A stretch of DNA of 64,000 nucleotides from Linnemannia elongata (lineage: Eukaryota; Mortierellomycota; Mortierellomycetes; Mortierellales; Mortierellaceae): contig JAXBDG010000002.1 in the NCBI GenBank assembly GCA_036320915.1, forward strand, positions 496,001-560,000, given 5' to 3'. Position numbers and translations under genes: made by a program. Position 1 is the first letter of the stretch, and each line of letters starts with the position of its first letter. Below the pieces are notes generated by a model. That model saw nothing but the letters and a program-made list of their open reading frames with translations. It was not told the DNA's origin and searched no databases. Positions 23,086-34,889 of this stretch are shown here, piece after piece.

Positions 23086-26000
23086 TTACTGGCTCTGTTT
23101 TTGAAGAATCTTGAGCTCAGCGTCATTGTCTTCCTCCTCACCCTCCTTGGCCTCATCACTCTGGGGCGAGTAGAGGACCTCGAGGGCAGGCAAGAACTTT
23201 GCCAGGTGCTCAATCTCTCCAAACCTAACACTCATCAGGTCAAAGCAGATACCGATAATAGTCGACTTGCCATCAGCGTCGAACCGAGGGATCTTGGGGT
23301 ACCGCTGACTGAAATGTGTCAGAAGCGTGTGCTTCGCCTCCATTCCCTCGCCCACCATGATGGCCTCCTTGGTCGTCGAATGCCTCTTCTTCAATGCCTC
23401 CTCCTCCATATCATCCTCAAACGTCGCCTCATGCAGCAGCACTGTAGCCCCCTGACCAGCCTCAACCAGGTTCTGACTAGGCCGAGTATCTCCCGAGTAT
23501 ACAATCTTCCAGCCGTCCTTATGGGTCATGCTGATACCGTATGCCCAGGGGCAGTGAATTACATCAACTGTCTGAATGTCCTTGAATCCAGATGTTTCAA
23601 AGAGGCTCATCAAGGCCGGGCGAGCAATTCGGTACCGATGATCGTGTTGCAATTGACGCCAATGAACGATATCTTCCGACTGAATGTAACGCACGTTCTG
23701 GTATCCAAAATCCTGTGTATCTGACAGCTCCTGCAAAAATGAGTTGAACTTCAAAGGCGCGATCAAGTACAAGGGATCTGTGTCTGCCGTTCGAAACTAT
23801 CATTTGTAAATGAAACTGAAGTTAGAACAAATACCTGTAGTAGAAATACAAAGGTCGTCATGTGCACACGTAATAGTTACCTGGTTCCAGCGGTCAATGA
23901 GGGTGACAATGCCGAGATGGTGGTCGGCGTGCAAGTGCGAGATAAAGATTCCTTTCAGGTTCTTGATCCGGTCATCGACAGAGTTGGCTTGATCTGCTGA
24001 CATTCTGTATCCTCCAAACTGACGGAACATCTGGCCGTAGGTGCCTTCGCCGGTGTCCAGCAAGAAGGTGCCGTGCTTTGGTGTCTCAACAATCGTAGCG
24101 CTCACTAAAGATATATGAAGAAGTAAAAAAAAGTAAGTTGCTGCCATAGAATGCTCGCATTAGTCCTTGTGAATCATACTACATCTAAAATACGTACCGT
24201 TTCTGTACTTGGATGGATGCGATGATCCGGTCCCCAATGCGGTCAGCACGACATCCTTGCCTGGCACCTCAGTAGGCCCAAACGCTTTCTCCTTTGCAAT
24301 TTCCTCCTGTGCCTTCATAGCCAGACTGTAGTATTCACGAAGGTAATCCTTTGGACTGTTCTTCAATGAGCTATGGTCCTTGAAGAGTTCCAAAGGCGGG
24401 ATCACCTCTGAGCGTTCCAGACCAGTGGAGGGTTCGAGCAGGTATGTCATCATGCTCTCTGCCAAATCCGCCTTCACACCCAGGTCCTGCAGGTCGGTTG
24501 AAAGAACATGGGTAGGCGTGTTGTTGTAGTAGGGAAGGGGGAAGATGTTGGAGTCCAGTGCCGACAGCTTGTAACAACTCTGGGCTTGGCTTCTCCAGAT
24601 CAACTTTTGAGAGCAGTATTCCTGGTTGGCGATGATATGTTGGGTCTCGGGCCCAAAACGCTGCATCCATGCCTTGTACTCAGGATGACTCAAAACCGAG
24701 TGTCCACCCAAGTGAACAATACAAGCTGCTGTCAACTTATCCGATCCTGTTCCTTGGAATCTCTCGAAATCCTTAGCACTGACCACGCCGGAGACGTAAT
24801 CCGTTGAAGGACAGTCGACCACCATGAAAACCCTTCCTGGACGACCGCCACTGATGACCTGGTGTGGATGGACCGTGTCGCCTGATTGTGTCTGGACGGA
24901 CTTGCCGTTGACGAGATCTCCAAAGAGCTTTCCTGGCTTGACACCGAGAGCGACAGCGGCCTCCTTGTTGAACTTTCCAACATAATCTGCCGATTGACAA
25001 ATATAACTGATGGCGGAAGTGTTGGGAGTCGTCCTAGGCAAATCCATGAAACGCCCATTGACTAGTTTGACGGGTGCCCCGCCACAAGTGTGAGAGGTCT
25101 CTACCGTTCGGGCGGCCTCAATCATGTCAACATCTGTTTGGGGTACAGGCGCCCTTGGATCTCTCTTGACTTTCTTGTTGGCGAGAGGGTGCGCGTTGAT
25201 GCCATTGCTCTTCGACAAGTTGAACATGCCCTCCAGAATCATCTTCCTGATCTCCGTGTCGCTCTTGGGTGGCTGCTCATCCTCAACGGCCGCGACCGGG
25301 GTCGATGTCGAAGGTGAAAGCTCATCCGAGCTCCGTTTGGATCCAGTAACGGGTGAGTCTCGGTGTTTTGGAACAGGCGATGCGGCAGCTGAGTTCGAAG
25401 GGGACGAAGAGTTGGATCGGTTGGGAGATGTAGGTGGAGCTGACCATTCGTAAGGCAAACTGCGCTCAAAGTTGTCAGGGTACACCTGAACGGCGGTGAT
25501 GTGCAAGTTCTCGTCCCTGTAGCTTCCAGAATCCTTTGTGAATTCCACTGTATCAACTGCCATTGTGTTTCTGTAGACAAAGTGGCGCGTCGAAATGATC
25601 GCGTGGGTCAAATTCTCGCCTCCCAATAGCCTCATATTCCTGATGCCCACATCCGACAGCGTCAACAGCATTCCTAATTGATGTCAAGAAGTATAGTTAG
25701 TTATCATATTATACAAGAATGCACACATGACAAGGGTATATTGGTGCATGGACAGTTGCTGGCGATGTTTATTCATGTTACCTGGTGTGCCTCCGATGGC
25801 AGTCCCAGTGTGTACGAGTGAAGAGGATGGTCTTGAGCTTTGAGAAGCGGACCTTTTGCTGCATGCAAAGTCGTTGGGTTCCTTCTCCACAGTTGATCAT
25901 GTATCGCTGCGAGTCAAAGTGGAGGATGACGGAAGGAGGACAGTCGGCGGTGCCGGTGCTAAGAACCTGGAGGTATGCCTTCATATCGGATCGATTGGAT

Positions 26001-26419
26001 GTCGAGAAGAGTCGGGCGGTTGGTGTTGTATGGAGTTTGAGAAGAAAAGAACGAGAGGGGAAAGAACGAGCTGTTGATGGTTTTAAATCAAATGTTCGAG
26101 TGACTCTGAGGAGTGAGACTGAGGGCCGCAGTAGAGGGAGGGGCGTGTGTGACGATGGAGTTAAGGAGGCGGTAGGCGAAGGAGCGACGGGAGCAATGGA
26201 GTGGAGCGAACGAAGGGAAAGAAGACGCGCGTTTGACTGAGAAGGAGGGTAGCGAGAGAAGTAAGGGAAGAGGAAAGGTCTTTGCGACCAATGAGCTGAT
26301 CGGAGGGACTGAATATTGGTGGGCGAAGGGAGGGTGAAGGAGGGTAATGGAAAGGAGAAATGGAGGTGATCACCTTCTTTGTTTTCAACGGAGCTTCTTT
26401 TTTCTCCTTTTGTGTGCAT
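23086..26419 (-). CDS. TRZ1: Long-form ribonuclease Z (tRNA 3' processing), with apparent +1 frame break
   Basis: ELAC2/Trz1 endonuclease removing 3' trailers from tRNA precursors in nucleus and mitochondria. Exons: about 26419-25782, 25673-24198, 24104-23881 and 23796-23086. The C-terminal metallo-beta-lactamase half is intact: GTGSSHPSKYRN, LLDTGEGTYGQM, SHLHADHHLG, VIHCPWAYGI, YSGDTRPSQNL, HEATFEDD and LLTHFSQRYPKI. The degenerate N-terminal half has STGTADCPPSV and NCGEGTQRLCMQQ. From MKAYLQ (25984) the coding length would be about 870 residues. Upstream in-frame codons read as a mitochondrial presequence (TARLFSTSNRS). At 25801 one extra base shifts frame between FTRTHWD and the expected AIGGTPG loop before exon 2. 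It may be a sequencing error, a real mutation or programmed frameshifting. Confidence 0.88.
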
Positions 26420-26726
26420 TTCCCTTACAAGGGTGACTGTGATCCTATGCTTAAGGGTCCTTTCACTCACTCTCTCGCGCGTGTTCCTGGTGAAGTGAGT
26501 TCTTCGAGACCGCGACTGCTACTGCCACGATGCTTTCATGGGTTCTGTTCTTGCTCGGCTCTGACCAACTACTCCTTCCTCCTCCACACAGCCTCCTAAT
26601 TACTCACACTTGACAGTTGACACACACAACATATATCACTCTTGAAAACTATACTCATTCCTAATAAGCAACTCGACATCATCCAGGCCACTGCTACAAC
26701 CAACACACAACCAACAGCAACACATC
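26420..26726. promoter_or_regulatory. Bidirectional promoter between tRNase Z and TLG2
   Basis: Roughly 300 bp separates the first plausible tRNase Z start from the TLG2 start, on opposite strands. The right side is AC-rich, as seen before other starts here. An alternative tRNase Z ATG lies at 26470 in the same open frame, so transcription of the two genes is probably coupled or insulated within this short span. Confidence 0.5.
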
Positions 26727-28458
26727 ATGGCCACCCGCTCAAGGACACTGCTCTTCCTGCAGTTCCGCAACTCTTACTCCGGCTCCCATGCCGCCACTAT
26801 CCGCCAACAGTACAACCAGCAACAGCAACAACATCAGCAGTCATCCCTCCTTGCCACCTCTGATGGATACGGTGACACTGAGCGTGTAGGGCTCATGGAC
26901 AGTGCAGAGACCACCATCGAACTAATGATGCTCCCTCCTAAGTGGTACGCCCAGCAGCTATTTCATCTTGAGTTCAGAAGAGTGAGCCGAGAACGACCGA
27001 AAGTGATAGCACATCTCAACACCGTCACGGCGGAATCGAACACTCCCTTATCGCCACAAAGCTAACGTGTTTTTTTTTTCGATTAACGTCATTTGCATAG
27101 GGTGGATATTGTGGACGAGGTGGACGAGGAACTGGAAAAGATCAAGGTCAATGGTATGTGCCGTGAAAGTGCACTTGATCAAGGCCAAGATACCATAATG
27201 ATAAAGCATTTCGTCCACAAACATCTCATGACTAACAATTACATCTTTGTTTATCTTAAACTTCTAGTTCAGAAACTGGATGCTATGCACAAGAAGCATC
27301 TATTGCCAGGATTTGACGATCGTATTCAGGAAGAGCGGGATATTGAGCGACTCACGGACGAGATCACTCAGGTTAGAACCAACTTTTCACTTTAAACATC
27401 TGAATGGCTTGACAGAGCAAAAAGGCCAAGGCACTGACTCGCACTGTACGTTCTCATTGTCATTATTTTGTAGCAATTCCATGCGAGTCAAAGGAGGATA
27501 AAACGGATCAATGCAGAGAGCAGACATTCAAGTTCAAATCAGGAACAGATCATGTCCAAGAATGTACAAATGAGTCTTGCGCAAAAGGTTCAGGACGTCT
27601 CGACACTCTTTCGCCAAAAACAAAACACCTACATGCAGCGTATGTGTCATCAATAACTTCAATGCCGTTTACGCTAACGCTTTTTCAAGTTGTCAAGGAG
27701 ATGTAGAAATGGGTTGCTAACTCCGCTATTGTTTCATCACCGTAGGGATGCGTGGAGTTGAACTCAGGAATAAGGACATTTTTTCAACGGTGCAACCCAT
27801 CAACTCTTCTATATCGGATGATCCAGAAGAAGGCGTAAGGGCTCTTTCTTATTGAATGCGGGTGGCGATGGGCTCAATGCGACATTAAAAGCACTTGAGA
27901 TGGTATCTAACGTCTTTCTTCATAACTCTTGTATACAGGGCTTTACAGGTGCTCAGCAAGCGTTTGCGGAACAGTCAAATGCGACGATTACACAGCGAGA
28001 ACAAGAAATCAATCACATCTCTAAATCAATATTCCAGCTGGCGGATATCTTCAAGGACTTGCAGACGATGGTCATTGATCAGGGGACATTACTCGATCGT
28101 ATTGATTTTAATGTTGAACAGGCCTCAGTTCACCTTCAGGATGCCGTTCACGAACTCGACGAGGTAATAACCACTTTGACAATTGGAATGACGTTTATTT
28201 TCTGCGCACGGACATGTCGCTTATCAAACTAGTTTTTTTTTGTATCTCCTCCGACAGGGCGAGAAATACCAGAAAAAGGCTAGGAATCGCAAGATCATTC
28301 TGCTTCTTATTTTGTTGATTGTAGGACTCTTTATAGTTCTCATCTTCAAGCCACGACACCGTAGTGTCCCGGCTCCAGAGCCAGAAAAGCCTCATGATCT
28401 TCCACCCTCACAACCTGTCGATCCACCAGCTCAAGCGCCCGTCGCACCACCTCAATAA
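26727..28458 (+). CDS. TLG2: Qa-SNARE Tlg2 / syntaxin-16
   Basis: TGN/endosome t-SNARE. Seven exons: 26727-26944, 27101-27153, 27268-27371, 27474-27639, 27746-27834, 27939-28163 and 28258-28458, adding to 1056 nt and 351 residues. Family marks include the N-terminal LFLQFRNSY (likely Sec1/Munc18-binding peptide), LPPKWVDIVDEV, LDAMHKKHLLPGFDD, GFTGAQQAFAEQ, and the SNARE helix with IFKDLQTMVIDQGTLLDRIDFNVEQ, followed by EKYQKKARNRKIILLLILLIVGLFIVLIF. The short proline-rich tail after the membrane helix, PPSQPVDPPAQAP, is longer than in yeast-like t-SNAREs and would lie in the lumen. Intron 3 uses a GTTAGA donor. It is divergently paired with tRNase Z. Confidence 0.93.
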
Positions 28459-29072
28459 TAACTTTATTAGACGCGACGCTTACTGAGACAAATAAAAACA
28501 GATAGACAACAGAACAGGAAAAGGAAAATTTGACGCGTTGTCACTGATCATCAGTGCGAAAGAAAAAAAAAGGGATGAGGTACTAAAACCTTTCCTTCAG
28601 AATGAATCCACTGATAAGGTAGCAAACCTTAGCATAGATGGATGAGTTGTTTCTCGTTGAGGTGATGGATCTCGGTTCAACTGCTCGTCCACCAACAGAC
28701 TCTTCCACATTGAATAAGAGGGCTCCCGTTCCGCTCTCCCTGATGTCATCTCCCTGCCAGACCATGCTCGCTTATCAGCACCCATTCACTTTTTCTGGCT
28801 CTTCCCGATTCATTCTTTGCTTCTTTCATCTATCACATTTGTTCATAAAGTATCCTCGTGTCATGTTTTGTCCAGGGGGGTTTGAGAGCCGCACTGAGGT
28901 GGCAAGTAGTTCTCACATCGCTGTGAGAAATCAAGGGGTTAGGTGAAGGTGAATCGACAACCGTGTCAAAAAAAAAAAAAGTGTGGCTGTGGCATTGCCC
29001 CCCTTTTTTTTTCTTCTTTTCACCTCATCTCATGCTCTACTCATCAGGACATCCATTCATCCATCATTCACC
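28459..29072. other. TLG2 3' region and upstream region of next F-box gene
   Basis: About 610 bp without a supported gene. It contains a short CACTGA-TCA-TCAGTG inverted repeat at 28542-28556 near the TLG2 end, an AATAAA word near 28490 and an A tract at about 28969-28980. The leader before 29073 is pyrimidine-rich. Confidence 0.4.
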
Positions 29073-31079
29073 ATGTCAACCGCAACTCAATGCTTCTTCA
29101 ACACCCAAGAGCTCGTTGAATGGTTGACAGACCATCTGGACAAACCCGACTCATCGCGACTCTCACGAACCAGCCGTCAGCTTCACCTCTGGGTCGAGCC
29201 CCTCCTCTTCCGCGACTTGGACCTCACTACGCCTCCTCAGCTAGGGGTGGAAGTCTCCAAGATGTTCTTCACTCCCACTGCCAGAAATAGCTTGATAAAG
29301 AACGCTCACCGGATTCGTAAACTCAAAGCATCATTGCGCGAGTTCGTCTTCATCCAACACTGCCTGCTTAAGTATCTGGATAGCGTCAGCTCAACCATCG
29401 ATGATGACCCCGGTGTCCTCTCCCGCCCTTCTTGGCTCCCACCACTTGACGACCCTACTGACTTTCCTGTCATCCTGCTCGAGCCGATGGTGAAGTTGAA
29501 CGATCTGGATCTCAATCTCCACTCCAACTCACCCGAAAACGCGATGAGCCCGTTCCTTCCGCAAGGCACTCAGGACTTTGACGCGATACTAGCACGTCTG
29601 CGCTGGACCTTGCAGATGAGCCCCCGACTGGTCAAGGTTACCTTGAAAGTGCCTGTCATTGACCAACCTGATTTCCAATTCTTCGGAGAGGTTATCGCCG
29701 GTCTTCAGAATTTGGAAGAGTTGGATGTCGAGGTGGCCTTCCAGGCTTACGCGGTATCGCCAGAGTTTCGTCTGTGGTCCAGCATTTTTTTTGCTTGCCG
29801 ACCGTCGATCCGGAGATTTTTGGTCAGGCTGTATATTCTCGACAGGCCCAGTAATGAGAACTATTACGACCACGAGGACGATGACCACTATAACAATCAG
29901 GAAGTCACTAGTTTCTATGAACCAGAAAGGAGTGAGGAGACGGCAGGGGATTGGCGACGACAGGATCCATTGATCCACCTGACCGAGTTGGTCCTACCCA
30001 AGATGAAAAAGTCTAGCACCCCACCAACAGACCTTCAGCAAGTCCTGGCTCATTGTCCTAATCTCACCTGTCTCGGTCTCCGCTTGGCGCACCCCAAATC
30101 TTACCAGCGATCTCTCGTCACCATCATCACGGACTCTTGTCCGAAACTACGGACACTATCGTTCGAAGGCGATGAGTCCTCGACCCTGACTTTCCCGCTC
30201 ATATGCATGCAAGGACTGTCGGAGAATCAGTTGGAGGAGTTTCGAGTGAGTCGGTACTTCTTCAATTCAAAGTGTACTGAACTAGTGAACACCATGGTGC
30301 CGTTCCAAAGACACTTTGCCTCCTTGCGCGTCCTCGAATTTTCGAAATGTAAAGGTGCTGAGGACGGTCGGATTGGGTCCGTTCTTCGAGTGTGCGGAGG
30401 CTTGGAGGTTCTGAAACTCAAGTTCCATCCACAATGTCAATCCTACATGCGTCTCGAGGACGCAGTCAATGCTATCCCGTGGAAATGCATCGGATTGAAG
30501 CAGTTGGAGATGGTGATCAGTGACACGGCTGTAGGCAGACCCCGACCACCTGTAGCGTCGATGTTTACGCGCCAGCTCTACTTCACCAACGTCACGCTCA
30601 GCACCTTCGACGCGTCTCCGCATAACGCCGCTATCAAGTCCAAGCTCCAACGACTGAAACAACTCTATCAACAACTCGGGTCCTTGGTCGAGTTGACGCA
30701 CCTAGATCTCCGCACAGTCTTGCCTGACAGCACAAGAGGGTTTTTGGACCCTGCTCCAAGAACCTACCGACTTCATGGATTTCCAGCCATGCTGAATTTG
30801 GACGATACCAACAATGGTACCATCAAAGGATATACCGGGTACTTGCATTTGTTGGGTGGGTTGACCAAGTTGAAAGAGCTTCGAGGATCCGTCTCGGCGA
30901 CCACTAAGGAAACCAAGTACCAGATGACTTGGAGCGAGGTGAGGTGGATGGCCGATCATTGGCCGAATCTTGAAGTTGCAGAGTTCTTTGAGGCGGACGA
31001 GGAGCCGAGGGAGGAGTTTTTGTGGTTGCAAAAGCAAAGTAAGGGAGCCAAGTTGGTCTTGTCGGCACCTCCAGTCTAA
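29073..31079 (+). CDS. F-box/LRR-like protein, single exon
   Basis: 668-residue intronless protein. I recognise only the general plan: an N-terminal F-box-like segment (about residues 10-50, with SSRLSRTSRQLHLWVEPLLFRDLDL) followed by irregular leucine-rich repeats through most of the length, such as LAHCPNLTCLGLRL, TDSCPKLRTLSF, LRVLEFSKCKGAED and LVELTHLDLRT. This suggests an SCF ubiquitin-ligase adaptor with an unknown substrate. MSTATQCFF is the first ATG in the frame. The absence of introns is unlike most neighbours and is typical of large, fast-duplicating fungal F-box families. An acidic/histidine-rich DHEDDDHYNNQE loop lies near residue 265. Confidence 0.78.
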   Translation: MSTATQCFFNTQELVEWLTDHLDKPDSSRLSRTSRQLHLWVEPLLFRDLDLTTPPQLGVEVSKMFFTPTARNSLIKNAHRIRKLKASLREFVFIQHCLLKYLDSVSSTIDDDPGVLSRPSWLPPLDDPTDFPVILLEPMVKLNDLDLNLHSNSPENAMSPFLPQGTQDFDAILARLRWTLQMSPRLVKVTLKVPVIDQPDFQFFGEVIAGLQNLEELDVEVAFQAYAVSPEFRLWSSIFFACRPSIRRFLVRLYILDRPSNENYYDHEDDDHYNNQEVTSFYEPERSEETAGDWRRQDPLIHLTELVLPKMKKSSTPPTDLQQVLAHCPNLTCLGLRLAHPKSYQRSLVTIITDSCPKLRTLSFEGDESSTLTFPLICMQGLSENQLEEFRVSRYFFNSKCTELVNTMVPFQRHFASLRVLEFSKCKGAEDGRIGSVLRVCGGLEVLKLKFHPQCQSYMRLEDAVNAIPWKCIGLKQLEMVISDTAVGRPRPPVASMFTRQLYFTNVTLSTFDASPHNAAIKSKLQRLKQLYQQLGSLVELTHLDLRTVLPDSTRGFLDPAPRTYRLHGFPAMLNLDDTNNGTIKGYTGYLHLLGGLTKLKELRGSVSATTKETKYQMTWSEVRWMADHWPNLEVAEFFEADEEPREEFLWLQKQSKGAKLVLSAPPV

Positions 31080-31319
31080 TGCCTCAGACTAGCCTCTTCT
31101 TCATTAACCATCCTTTTTTTAATGGCATAATGCGCATCAACATAAAAAATGTACATACTCAATAGGCAGCTTGGGTGCACTTGTGTGTGTGTGTGTTGTA
31201 TGCTAGGGCATGGTTCACAGATGTAATTCAGAATAGAAACGTGCATCTATCGCAGAAATGTTGTTTGCTTTACGCCAGCTTCATTCAAAAGAGGTTTTAT
31301 AGTAATCCAACGCATGTAT

Positions 31320-34287
31320 TTACAGGGCGTCAAAGTTAATGATATGGAGTGCCTTTTTCCTCTCCCTCTCATCCTCACGCTTCTCCATCCAGTTAAGTGA
31401 AACAACCACACCAGACAGGAGGGCAATCGCTGTGACGAGCGTAACAAACACCCATGGGACATAGTCTCCTGGACGAACATACAGCTCTAAAGTCCACTCG
31501 CTTGGTCCACCCTTGTTCTCAGCCCATGCTGCCGCTGCCGCCGCCACTGCCGCCACAGCATCGGGATCAACCTCAGCTCCTGGGGTGACATTCAATCCTC
31601 CAACAGGTGGTCGAGACTCATCTTCTGACTGGTAAGGAATGATGATCAACTGTGAGTTAGGAATCACTCCGGAATAAGTCGTATAGTGCTCAGGCTGGTT
31701 CCTCGTCACGCCAACAAACAACTCCTCAACATAGTTATTCGTCCGTCCCAATCCGAACAACGAGTAGGGCAACGACAGACCCATGTAAGAGGATGAAGGG
31801 TACTGAGCAACTTGGTTGGCGCGCTTCTTGCCTGAGGTGTCCAGAACAGTAAACTTGAAAGTTGCTCCCGGATAGTTGACTCCGAATGGCTTAGCGCCGA
31901 CCTTGGCAGGTTTAGTGTCGTGAGGCCCACTCCATGTGGGGCTGACACCGTTCGAGGCAAGGGTCTTGAGGAAGAAGGCGTCGTTGAAGTAGTTGTTGTG
32001 GATCATGGTGATCGCCCTTCCTGCAGCCTGTTGACCGTTCGTGTTCCTGAGTAGCATAATATCCACCGTGCCCTATTAGAGTGGAAATTAAAAGTGGTTA
32101 GTAAATATTGTCAATCGATACATCCTCAACATCAAAGCAACCAAAAGTCAATGTTCAAACTTACATCCTCGTCGAGGTCCAAGAAGGCCGCTGCGCGGAC
32201 ATCCTGTGCAAGGTTCAGAGCCTCGGCGCCATCAGTCACTTTGACAAAGCTGCGTCTCTTCTTGGTCACCGCAGAAGGCACACAGGTCTCATCCGCGCAA
32301 AGGACAGACTGGAGGAGGGTTGCACTTGACGGCCTCCTGTTGTCGCCGGGTGTGCCACTGACAACCAGCAGATCTGGGTATCCATCCAAGTTGTAATCGC
32401 CCACATGAACCGATACAGGTAGCTTGCCCTTGAAACCGGGGTCGATCAGCAACAAGCGCTGTCCTTCCGGGAGTACATTCGCCAACGGGAATCGCACAAG
32501 GCCCTATCAACACCCATATAGAATTTTAGTAAAAGCGCTCATATCAAAAATAGATCGTGTCTTGACTAATCCTTGCAACAGCAAATACACCAAGTTCGAG
32601 TTTCTTACCCCTGGGATAGTGTTGTGGTCTGGGTCCACACTGAACGAGAATCCTGGGTCTGCAACGCATAGATTGGTCACCTGTCGACAATCCGTCTGAC
32701 CCTTGGACGTGCAAAGAGGGATCTGTTGATTGTAGTAGACATAGATCGAGCACTGGCCATGGGCGTCACAACCAGGAACGACCATATCAACCGCTCCGTC
32801 GCCATCGATATCTGCGAATGTGACCTGTCCAGCGCCCTCTGGCAAAAGTCCACTCACTCCAAAACTGAATCCTGCATCCTTGTTGTTCACGTAGACCACA
32901 TAACTGTATTGTTGTTTTCCAGCATCATAGCAAGTCAAAAAGAGATCTAATTTCAATTTGTACAATATTTAAATTCGTTAATCTGTGAAAACTTCACTTT
33001 TGATGCGCATTTGATGGAGTGAAATTAAAGAGCAGCACTCACCTGCAAGGCAGTCTCCATTGAGATCGACAAACGCGCTTGAATGAGGGTCTGAAAGAGT
33101 GCAGGCTGGTGCAGCTTCTCCCGTAAAGTTCATAGGCACACTAGCAAAAAGATAGATGTCAGGCGCTCCACGTTAGTTCCAACTCACAGAAAAGTGGCAT
33201 CCATGCTTCTCATATTCCTTGACATCCTGATCCACCAAGGTGCTTACACTTCGAAAATGGGCCCATCAGGGTTGGCAGGCGAGTAAATGTTCCTCCAGAC
33301 CGACAAAGGACTGACTCCCGCTTGGTATCCTTCAAACTTGTATCCAAGAAGATCCGTAAGCATATCTCCATTGTAGTCAAAAGTGATCGGTTGTTGGGCT
33401 GTCGATGATGGCACGGTAACGAACTTTTCGTCTATTTCAGATACAACAAAAACGTCATAACAAACATCCAACAAAAGGCATGTTAGTTTTGACGCAGCGA
33501 ATCATCCATAACAACGGCATTGTTGAACTCCATAGATATCATGTGAGGTTCATCCAGTTGAAAACGTACTCCATCCGCTGTCAATGTTGCCGAGGTACAC
33601 CCGCATCATGAGCTCGCCTTGGGGGTTCCCTACTGGGTCCGCCTGGCCCATGACCAAAACATCCAGCTTGCCGTCGTGGTTGAAGTCTCCTGGGACAATA
33701 TTGGTGATAATGAAGGGTGGTGTCTGGGCAATCGTCACCGTTGCGTTGGGAAGTAGACTGAACGCCCATTCCGCTAGGAAAAATGGAACAGAAGCACATC
33801 AGATGTTAGCACTGGTGCCCATGGACCGCTATTTGTATCTTCTTTGGGCTTGGCATTCTGTCATTCTTTAAAGGTGACAATTGGGTTCAAAGTACCATGG
33901 TCCCAGAGATATATGCTGAACGATGTCTGGTCATCACTTAGCGAGATAATGTCGGTACTAGGAAGAATAAAAAAAAGTGGTCAAAAAGAGAAGGATAGGC
34001 ACAGGAGGTGAGGAAAAGTGTGCCAGGCAGCGCAACGGATGTCCAGAAACGAAGGTACAATTCACTTCTGTGATGAGTGTGCAACAACAAATGTGATTGC
34101 AACTTGCAGTGAGCAGGACTTACTATTTGTCTCCATTAAAGTCTCCAAAGGCAGCGACGGTTCCCTTGACGTCGCCGAGATGGATGTTGGCGTCGACGTT
34201 GTAGAGTCCGCTGGTGGGGTACTTTCTTGCGAGGGCCGATCCGACAGCGCATGAGAGCGCGAGGACAGCTGTAAGAATCGTCCTCAT
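31320..34287 (-). CDS. ITFG1/TIP-like integrin-alpha FG-GAP membrane protein
   Basis: Type I membrane protein similar to animal T-cell immunomodulatory protein (ITFG1). Eight exons: 34287-34124, 33957-33896, 33773-33570, 33431-33248, 33140-33043, 32946-32609, 32503-32165 and 32072-31320, giving 713 residues. A signal peptide (MRTILTAVLALSCAVGSALA) precedes FG-GAP repeats with calcium-loop-like motifs: DFNGDKYTDI, DFNHDGKLDV, DYNGDMLTDL, DLNGDC, DIDGDGAVDM, DYNLDGYPDL and DLDEDGTVDI. A membrane helix near the C-terminus (VPWVFVTLVTAIALLSGVVV) is followed by a short basic tail. An Ala run of about twelve lies before it. The repeats suggest a beta-propeller lumenal or extracellular domain. Its fungal function is unknown to me. 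Confidence 0.9.
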
Positions 34288-34889
34288 AGCCTTGTGTCGG
34301 GTTGTATGTTTCGTGTGTGCGTATGTATGTATATATGCCCTCCTCTGGGTGTCCTGTGAGTCTGTATGGGGAGAGTTGTGTGCTGGTTGGATGGGTGCTT
34401 GATAATCTCTTTTGTGTCTGGTTATAAGTGAGTGTGAGTGTCGAGGTGATGAACAGAGAAAGGTGTGAAGAAAGGTGAAAGGTCTTAGGGTTGCAGGTCG
34501 TTCTGCCAGTGCCACGACTTTTTTAGACCAACTCGAACTTGTGACTGAATTTGATAGGACACATAAAATCCAAGTCGACACTAGAATCAACCACATTCAA
34601 CATTTTGTGCTCTTTGATCTTGTTGAGCATCAACACCCAGCAAAGCAAAGGCACACAGAGCAACTACACTGAAAACCCCAGATCTCGACGACCACACAAT
34701 ACAAATGACATTGGTAACATCACAAAACAGACGTTGGAAAAGCGAAAAAAAAGACCCGGGTTTATTTACAATTCATTCGTGTGGCGAAAGAGCTTATGAA
34801 GCAAAATGGGTAGGAGCAGGAGTATGTACAGGTTGCTGTGTTCTGCAGCGAAAGAGGGAGAGTGAGAAAGACAGGAGTAGAGCTTGTCC
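34288..34889. promoter_or_regulatory. ITFG1 upstream region
   Basis: About 600 bp between the ITFG1 start and the stop of the fusion gene, both minus strand. The part near ITFG1 is rich in CA/TATG words and pyrimidines on the coding strand. No coding signal. Confidence 0.4.

Noticed and set aside
25770..25830. Using the GTACAC inside tRNase Z exon 1 as a splice donor to avoid the frame break
   Set aside because: It would delete the conserved GGTPG loop, which is present in the neighbouring frame just before the good GTAAC donor.
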